Of a stretch of 64,000 nt of DNA, positions 56,901 through 64,000 are shown piece by piece. The translations under genes were made by a program, and so were the position numbers. The DNA lies in the NCBI GenBank assembly GCA_025331445.1, contig JAIWNE010000024.1:1-64000 (forward strand), given 5' to 3'. The DNA is from Blakeslea trispora (lineage: Eukaryota > Mucoromycota > Mucoromycetes > Mucorales > Choanephoraceae). Positions within the stretch are counted from its first letter, which is position 1. Each line of letters begins with the position of its first letter. The notes under the pieces were generated by a model. The model saw only the letters and a list, made by a program, of their open reading frames with translations, had not been told where the DNA came from and searched no databases.

Positions 56901-59491
56901 CTCCCCGTCGATAAGTTGTGTGCTGAAGTTGAGCAAAGAAATCGCTTGAAGCTTCTCCTGCCTTGGTTGAATATGCGCGTTACTGCTGGTAGCCAAGACC
57001 CTGAGGTCTACAATGCCTTGGCCAAGATTTACATTGATACAAACAACAACCCTGAACCTTTCCTCAAAGAAAACGAGTTCTATAACCCTCGCGTTATCGG
57101 TAAATACTGTGAGAAGAGAGACCCTTACTTGGCCTACATTTGTTACGAAAAGGGTCAATGCGATTATGAATTGATTCATATTACTACTGAAAACTCCATG
57201 TTCAAGCATCAAGCCCGTTATCTCGTTCATCGTCGAGACCAAGCTCTTTGGGCCACTGTTCTTGTCGAAAGCAACGAGCATCGTCGTGAATTGATTGATC
57301 AAATTGTCGCCACTGCTCTTCCTGAATGCACTGATCCTGATGATGTCTCAAACACTGTAAAGGCTTTTATGGCTGCTTCTTTGCCCAATGAATTGATTGA
57401 GCTTTTGGAAAAGATTGTTTTGGAAAGCAGTGCTTTCAACGATAACAAGACTTTGCAAAACTTGTTGATCTTCACTGCAGTTAAGGCTGATCCTTCTCGT
57501 GTCATGGACTACATTGGCCGTCTTGACAATTTCGACGCATCTGATGTTGCTGAAGTTTGTATTGGTGAAAACCTCTTTGAAGAAGCCTTCACTATTTACA
57601 AGAAGCACAATGTTGATGCCAACGCTGTTGACGTCTTGATTGACAAGATTGGTGATCTTGATCGTGCTTACGAGTTTGCTGAACGTTCTGACAAGCCTGA
57701 TGTTTGGAGCAAGCTTGCTAAGGCTCAACTTGATCAAATGCGCGTCAAGGAAGCCATTGACTCTTACATTCGTGCAGGCGATATGTCAAACTATATGGAA
57801 GTGACTCGTTGTGCTTCAATGGACAATAAGTTTGATGACTTGGTCCGCTTCTTGCAAATGGCTCGCAAGCAATCTCGTGAGCCCTTCATTGAAACTGAGT
57901 TGTTATATGCTTATGCTAAGACCGATCGCTTAGCCGATCTTGAAGATTTCTTGGCCAGTCCTAACATTGCCCAAATCCAAGAAGTTGGTGATCGTTGTTT
58001 CCGTGCCGGTATGTTTGAAGCTGCCAAGATTTTGTATACCAGCATCTCCAACCATGCCAGCTTGGCTCAAACTTTGGTTCACTTGAAGGATTACTCAGGT
58101 GCCGTTGATTGTGCTCGTAAGGCCAACTCTACTAAGGTCTGGAAGGAAGTCAATGCCGAGTGTATTCGCCAACGCGAGTTCCGTCTTGCTCAAATCTGTG
58201 GTCTTCATATTGTTGTTCATGCTGAAGAATTAGACGATCTTGTCAAGACTTACGAAAAGAACGGTTTCTTTGATGAAATCATCCGCTTGTTGGAAGCCGG
58301 TTTGGGTCTTGAAAGAGCACACATGGGTATGTTCACTGAGCTTGCTATTCTGTATTCCAAGTATGCCCCTGAAAATATGATGGAGCACCTTAAGCTTTAT
58401 GTGTCTCGTATCAATATGCCAAAGGTTATCCGTGCTTGTACTGAAGTCCATTTATGGCGTGAATTGGTCTTCTTGTATGTTCACTATGATGAATTCGACA
58501 ATGCTGTTACTGCTATGATGGAACATTCTGTCGATTCATTTGAACATAGTGCTTTCAAGGAAATTATTGTCAAGGTGTCTAACGTTGAACTTTACTACAA
58601 AGCTCTCAAGTTCTATCTTGCCGAACAACCTATGTTGTTGAACGACCTGTTGTCTGTCCTTGTTCCCCGTATTAAGCATAGCCGTGTTGTTCAAATCTTT
58701 GAAAAATCTGACAACATTCCCTTAATTAAGCCCTACTTGATTTCTATCCAAGACATTAACAACAAGGATGTCAACACAGCTTTGAATGAACTTTACATCG
58801 AAGAAGAGGACTTCGAGGCATTGCGGGATTCTATTGATAGACATGACAACATTGATCCTGTGGATCTTGCAAAGCGTTTAGAAAAGCATGAACTACTTGA
58901 ATTCCGTCGTATTGCAGCACACCTCTACAAGCGTAACAGAAGATGGAGACAATCCATAGCTCTTTCTAAAGAAGATCGTTTGTTCAAGGATGCCATGGAA
59001 ACTGCTGCTGAATCTAAGGATCGCGAAGTTGCTGAAGAATTGTTACAATACTTTATCGAAGTTGGCAAGCGTGAATGTTTCGCTGCCATGCTCTACACAT
59101 GCTATGACTTGATGAGACCAGATCTCGTCATGGAATTAGCATGGAGAAATGGTTTGAACGACTTTGCTATGCCCTACATGATTAACACTATGAGAGACAG
59201 CTTCAACAAGGTAATGATGTTTCCCTATGCAAGTGCTAGAACATAATCTGATATTATCAAATTTAGATCTCCGTATTAGATAAGGAAATGAACGAACTCA
59301 AGGAAAAGGTTGCAAAGCAAGAAACAAATAACGAAAATGGTTTGTGATACATAACTTAAGATCTGATAAAGATTCTAATAACTTCAACTTTAGTTCCCGC
59401 TGTACCTTTAGCTGGTGGAATGGGTAACCCTCTCATGTTAACAGCTCCTGGAGGTATGATGCCTCAACAATCACCCATGGGGTGGCCTTAA
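53962..59491 (+). CDS. CHC1: Clathrin heavy chain
   Basis: This is the triskelion leg of coated vesicles, acting at the plasma membrane, trans-Golgi and endosomes. There are nine exons: 53962-54003, 54078-54285, 54338-54771, 54854-55138, 55215-55412, 55482-56192, 56259-59210, 59267-59339 and 59394-59491. They give 1666 residues, normal for the family. The N-terminal seven-blade propeller starts [16 protein letters not shown] and includes [13 protein letters not shown]. The linker is followed by the long run of clathrin heavy-chain repeats, coded mostly by exon 7 (2.95 kb), with [20 protein letters not shown] and the proximal leg [19 protein letters not shown]. The C-terminal trimerisation region and a short tail end in QQSPMGWP. 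The last introns are in the tail, and intron 8 has an unusual donor GTTTGT. Codon use is visibly richer in C-ending codons than in neighbouring genes, consistent with high expression. Confidence 0.98.
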
Positions 59492-60358
59492 AGTTCATAA
59501 AAGCTCAATCATCTAATGACTGAGTTATAAGCTACTTTGATTTTTTCCAAGATATCACTAATAAACATTACATGCAAAGCTCAAAAACAATAAAAACAGT
59601 TCTAGCAATTGAAAGAAATGATGAGATTATCTTAGACAAGAGAGGAAAGTAACCAGCACCAAACTTACTTCGTATTGTTCTTGAAAGTATCTGAGCAGGA
59701 AAGGCCAAAAAAAAATGCAAGACAGATGCTGATGCAATTTATAGATCACGACACCAAGTACCATCATACTCCATTCACATAATTGCTTAATACTTGAGCC
59801 TATCTCCTTAGTCTTGTATAATTATTTTGATTTGGCAGATAAATTGACAGCCAAGCTCAGCACATCACCTAGAAAATTAGCATTACTCAGGCTTACGCAC
59901 TGTGATGATCTGGCCTGAGTAAAGCTCTTGCCTTTACAATGCTCATATAAGCTACTCTTATCTGATACAGCCATTAAATATACTATACAATATAAGAAAT
60001 GTTATTATAGCATGCCCAATACGAAGTAATAATCACACAAAGAAATCAAACTCGAACTAAATCTGTAGTAGAACACAAAGTAATCAGTCAATGCAAACTT
60101 TTCATAATTACTGTAATAACAAGAACTATATATAACAATGACGATTAAAAAAATCAATCTGTCATCAGCTATATAACAATGCAACTGATTTTATAATCAT
60201 CTGAAGAGAAAAATCCACTAAAATTAATTCCTTTTTTATCATGTTCATTTATTCAGTGCCGCTATCTCAATCTAAAACATAAGCAATGTATACTTTTAAT
60301 TTATTTATTTTTCTTTCTTCTTCTTTTTTTTGTAATTTTTTTTTCTTTCTTTACTACA
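59492..60358. other. AT-rich intergenic region
   Basis: No ORF of note. The last 60 nt before the next gene are strongly pyrimidine-rich (TTTCTTTCTTCTTC-type) without a TATA box. Confidence 0.5.
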
Positions 60359-61044
60359 ATGATTTTTTATGCCAGTACGACATTACTCCCCCTCAGGTCA
60401 TTAGCAGTCCAACCGTTAGGGCGTATCAATGCCCTAAGGAGATACTATTCATCGAATAATGACGGGAATGAAAAGAAGCTGCAAAAACAACTTTCACCAA
60501 AATCAAATGTACAGAAAGTAGCCGGTCCTTTACCTACTGTACCTTCTTTTATGCCAGTCGTCAATATTCCAGTGGACGAATTGGCTCATAGCGCATTTTA
60601 CTCTTTGCACAGACCTCTTTTTGGGTTGTCTACCCCTCGCCCATTTTTAGCTGGAAAAATGGTTGGTCAAATAAAGAAGGAAGAAAAAGACACTTTTTGT
60701 AAGTAAATCATCAGCTAAGCGAAAAGAAAAAAAAACTAACAATGAGAGTAGCCGAGGAGGCTCTTGTTCAATATATGATGACACTAAAGCCATTTGAACC
60801 CCCACAACTGAGCTCTCACAATAAGGAAGGAAAGTGTTCGACTACAACGCTTACAGTCGAAATTGATCCTTCCTACTTTTTGAATCACAACAACAATCAT
60901 GATGAAATTGCAGATTATTTAACAGCTATGCAAGAAAAGCTGAGCTTATTGTATGATGAAAGAGCTACAGTCAAGAGCATGATACCAAAGAAGAAGGCAA
61001 AACGGTTGAGAAAGCGAAAAAGATCCTTTTTCGACAAAAACTAG
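60359..61044 (+). CDS. Probable mitochondrial protein, possibly Pet20-like
   Basis: There are two exons, 60359-60698 and 60752-61044, giving 210 residues. The N-terminus is Arg-rich and acid-poor (LLPLRSLAVQPLGRINALRRYY), typical of a mitochondrial presequence. A conserved-looking block then reads LPTVPSFMPVVNIPVDELA and FYSLHRPLFGLSTPRPF. The C-terminal part is charged and ends in a strongly basic tail (PKKKAKRLRKRKR). The LPxVPS and RPLF pattern recalls the Pet20 family of fungal mitochondrial proteins, but I cannot confirm it by alignment. The 53-nt intron has a CTAAC branch site very close to the acceptor GAGTAG. A basic tail and small size would also fit a mitochondrial ribosomal protein. 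Confidence 0.72.
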
Positions 61045-61284
61045 TGTGGTTTCTGCCGAGTCAACTATACCAACCTGTATGCCATTCTTTGCTTCATTTT
61101 CGAATGCAGTGCCAAGTCACTTGTACCATATCTTCACATAAATAATTAAAAAAAATCGTATGATTGTTAAATCTGACATGTCATTTTTATTTACGGAAAG
61201 TCACATAAAATACAACTAGAATGCGCATATAGTATTGCTATATTTTCTACTTAGGTTTTCAAAAAGAGAGGATTCAAACAAAGC

Positions 61285-62965
61285 TTATTTCTTTTCGGCC
61301 TCTTTGTTGGCAGAGGCAGCAGCCTTGGCTCCATCCTCTTTCTTTAATTCTTTCACAGCTTCTTTAGCTTCCTTGGCGGCTTCAACGCCGTCTTCTTTCT
61401 TTAACTCCTTCACGGCTTCTTTAGCCTCCTTGGCAGCTTCGACACCGTCTTCTTTCTTCAGCTCCTTAACAGCCTTCTTGGCTTCCTTTGCAGCCTCAAT
61501 GCCATCTTCTTTCTTCAATTCCTTGACAGCATCTTGTGCATCATGAGCAGCTTCAACGCCATCCTGTTTCTTCAATTCCTTAACAGCCTGTTGAGCCTCA
61601 TTTGCAGCTTCGACTCCTTCCTTGGCCTTCTTTTTATTAGAAGACTTTCTACGTCTGTGGTTTCTTCTCTTGGTAGGTCTAGAACTCTTTTCGTCTTCTG
61701 TTTCGGAGGTAGCAGCTGGAGAGCTAGGCTTCTTACTTCTCCTTGTAGTGTTCTTTTCTGAAATGGCAGCAGAGACATGAATTACACGATCACCGATTTC
61801 GATGTCAACAAACTCCGTCAAAACTCGCTTCATTTCTTCTACTGTCTTAAGCTCGACAAAACCATAACACTTAGAAGCGCCACTTGAAGGTGAGTTAGTA
61901 AAGCAAAACAAAAATAACAATATCTAAAAAAAACTTTTTGAGGATAAACTTACTTTCTTTTGATGGCAACTAAAGCAGATTCAACTTCGTAATCTTTGAA
62001 TAGTTCTGTCAATTGTTTCACCTTATAGTTACGGGGAAGGTTGGCAACAAACACAGTAGTTTTAGGCTTTGGTTCTTCCGTGATATTTTCTTTGGAAACT
62101 TCCACTGAAGAAACAGGATCAATTGGAAGCTTTTTGTCTTTTGTGGTGTCTTTCTTTTCGTCTTTCTTTTCGTCTTTCTTTTCGTCTTTCTTTTCGTCTT
62201 TCTTTTCGTCTTTCTTTTCGTCTTTCTTTTCGTCTTTCTTGTCATCCTTCTTGTCATCTTTCTTAGTTTCGCTGGATTTATCCTTGCTCTCTTCTACTTC
62301 CATTACTTTGATTTCGGACTATATATATATAAATATTTGAATTAACGCTATTTTGTCTCTTTGCTTCTGTTCTTTTCCATCATGCCTCCTCATATTCTTG
62401 CACACTTTCGTTCGCGTATAAAAAAAAAAAGGTAGTTTACTTACAGATTTACGAGACTTCTTATTTCTCTTCTTTTTTTCAGATTTTTCTTGCTTTGGCT
62501 CTCTAGGCTTAGCGAGCTGGACACTAATTTCGCGCCCATCAAGCTCTTTCTTGTCAAGAGTTTCGATAGCCTTTTCGGCTTCGGGTAGAGTGGCAAAAGC
62601 AACGAAACCATAGCCTTTAGGTCGAGATTTTTGCTTTACTACAATAGTATCTACACTGTGTTATAGTGAGCACATACTGCTAAAGAACAAACGCGTATTT
62701 GTCTTTCTTCAAATAAAAAAGAAGACTTACTTACATTTTGCCAGCGCTATCGAAAAAACCCTTCAGGGTTTCAGTGGTAGTGCTATAACTCAAATTTCCA
62801 ACGAAAACCTTTGCGTATGCATGATAGTTAGTGTTTGTTACGAAGCTATATATTGAGCTGATAAAGAAAATAAAATCAGTAATCGTTTACCTTGTGTGAT
62901 TCTTCTTGGGCAGGAGGAGGGGAGACAGCTTTCTTTTCTTCTGTGGGTGCTGTAGAGGCAGACAT
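61285..62965 (-). CDS. Two-RRM RNA-binding protein with Lys-rich linker and C-terminal tandem repeats
   Basis: Exons are 62891-62965, 62735-62808, 62445-62655, 61954-62318 and 61285-61882, giving 440 residues. RRM1 (about 25-98) shows KVFVGNLSYSTTTE and, after two splices, KGYGFVAFATLPEAEKAIE. A basic Lys/Arg linker leads into a run of about seven four-residue repeats of KKDE type. RRM2 (about 205-285) has TTVFVANLPRNYKVKQL and KCYGFVELKTVEEM. The tail has a basic stretch (PTKRRNHRRRKSSNKKK) and then about five 19-residue repeats, consensus DGVEAAKEAKEAVKELKKE, which should form a charged amphipathic helix. The layout suggests a nuclear or nucleolar RNA-binding protein. RNP1 motifs GYGFVAF and CYGFVEL are present in both RRMs. 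No close named relative recognised. Confidence 0.87.
61330..61625 (-). repeat. 57-bp coding tandem repeat (about 5 units)
   Basis: In-frame repeat units encode the 19-residue helix repeat at the C-terminus of the RRM protein. Neighbouring units differ mostly at third codon positions, so the protein repeat is held while the DNA drifts. Confidence 0.85.
62150..62240 (-). repeat. 12-bp coding tandem repeat (about 7 units)
   Basis: The plus-strand unit TCTTTCTTTTCG repeats almost without change and encodes the KKDE linker between the two RRMs. The near-identity suggests recent slippage expansion. Confidence 0.9.
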
Positions 62966-64000
62966 AATTTACTATAACGCACCATAAGTCTACAGTCTAA
63001 AATGTTGCATATTTACAACTTACTCGAGTATTTGTGTTTTTTAAGGGGAAGAGTTGAAAAGGAAAAAGAAAAAAAGGAAAAATTAAAAATAAAAGTCTGC
63101 ACCTTTATTCTTTTTGGTAAAAATAATTCATGCTGATGATGTCTCATAATATAGGCTGACACGTCATTTAAACGTTTAGTTCTCTCGTTGGAATTATTAA
63201 TAAACATTGAAAGGGCGAAATACCACTCATGTTGCCTAGATTAAAGCGGAGTACTGATAAAAGGATGTTGATATGAAAGTGCACTTCTCTATCAAAGATT
63301 ATTATAAGTTTGTACGCGGGAAAGAGTTTTGTTGTGCTACTTGGCCCTTGTGCTTATATGCAGCAACCGCAGATTAAGCATCTCAGCCGCTTTTCTGTCA
63401 CTGAATGTTTTTTTAGAGCAATCCCTTTTTTTTCTTTTTGGTCTAAAACATGGAAAAAGCATATCCTCTTCAATATCCACAGAGGGTTACAATAATACTT
63501 TACAAGAACCGAGCAATACAGGAAAAGATAAGTCCAAATCTATCTTTAAACGTTTCGACAGCGAGCTTCTTACTATTTGTCTTTACCTTCTGCAGAGAAG
63601 TTAAATAATTTGGTACGACTATAATCATTCGCGGTAAAATCAATTAAAAGGTATTTCACGTTTATCTCATGCACAGGCCCTGATGTACTTTAGTGATATC
63701 AACAATTTGACTTCGAGCAACAGTTTGTTTTCTGACTATCAGCAAACATGATATGTGATAAAAGTAGAGAAGGATGACTAAGTGCACAAAGAAGAGACTT
63801 ATTGAAACAAGACAAGCAGGTTATACACATTATGCGCTATCGTTGTATTTGCACATGATTCACTTAGAATGCCATAACTTTAAAGGGATCCTGTTGTAGA
63901 TTCATTTTAGCTTTAGCTGACCATGTCACTTTGCGTATGTACAAATATATATTGCTTGGAAATTTGTTGGTTTATAGATGTTATAAACTATGCTTCCTGA
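62966..64000. other. Terminal kilobase, no gene recognised
   Basis: This holds the promoter of the RRM gene and AT-rich DNA running to the window edge. Short ORFs at 63013-63207 and 63310-63604 show no family features. A gene beginning or ending beyond 64000 cannot be excluded. Confidence 0.5.

Noticed and set aside
61235..61546. Plus-strand Ser/Ala-rich ORF with repeats
   Set aside because: It is the antisense reading of the repeat region of the RRM protein; the minus strand has both RRMs and a full exon structure.
63310..63604. Two overlapping plus-strand ORFs near the window end
   Set aside because: No family features; may be chance, although a gene crossing the edge cannot be excluded.

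Overview
The window looks like nuclear DNA of a filamentous early-diverging fungus, most likely Mucorales (inference). The AT-rich spacers are full of homopolymer T/A runs. Genes carry many 45-80 nt introns, and the gene set is fungal: a chitin synthase fused to a myosin head, a Skt5-type activator, vacuolar proteinase A, isocitrate lyase, a laccase-like oxidase and a bZIP-DUF3425 factor. I found 22 protein-coding genes that hold together after splicing by eye. I saw no rRNA, no convincing tRNA, no CRISPR array and no prokaryotic mobile element.

Layout. 0-11 kb: an I9-type proteinase inhibitor, then a wall-building pair in the same direction: a SEL1-repeat Skt5/Chs4-like protein ending in a CaaX box and a 1800-residue myosin-motor chitin synthase. 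11-22 kb: a class I histone deacetylase (Hos2/HDAC3 type), a convergent mut-7/EXD3-like 3'-5' exonuclease, the mitochondrial presequence protease and isocitrate lyase. 22-33 kb: glutamate-cysteine ligase modifier subunit, a small unknown ORF, a coiled-coil protein, mRNA cap methyltransferase, vacuolar proteinase A (its stop is 12 nt from that of the methyltransferase) and a bZIP factor. 33-40 kb: a sparse stretch with a pogo/Tigger-like MITE, a multicopper oxidase and a GC-rich hairpin-bearing island that may be a structured RNA gene. 40-51 kb, all on the minus strand: NEDD8/Rub1 (four small exons, two of 18 nt), a membrane-anchored starch-synthase-fold glycosyltransferase, a short/branched-chain acyl-CoA dehydrogenase, an SH3-RA scaffold and an ARID/zinc-finger chromatin subunit. 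51-64 kb: a gene-poor stretch with a second, oppositely oriented MITE copy, clathrin heavy chain, a probable mitochondrial protein, a two-RRM protein with homogenised C-terminal repeats, and about 1 kb of apparently empty DNA.

Most genes are housekeeping or cell-wall genes with no operon-like logic. The clearest functional neighbourhood is Skt5 plus the myosin-chitin synthase. The signals most worth following are the hairpin-rich island near 39 kb, the MITE pair, three introns that appear to use GC donors, the membrane GT5-like enzyme, and a recurrent TATA box 50-70 nt upstream of start codons. Exon borders were placed by frame continuity, splice dinucleotides and recalled family motifs. No alignment or transcript evidence was available.
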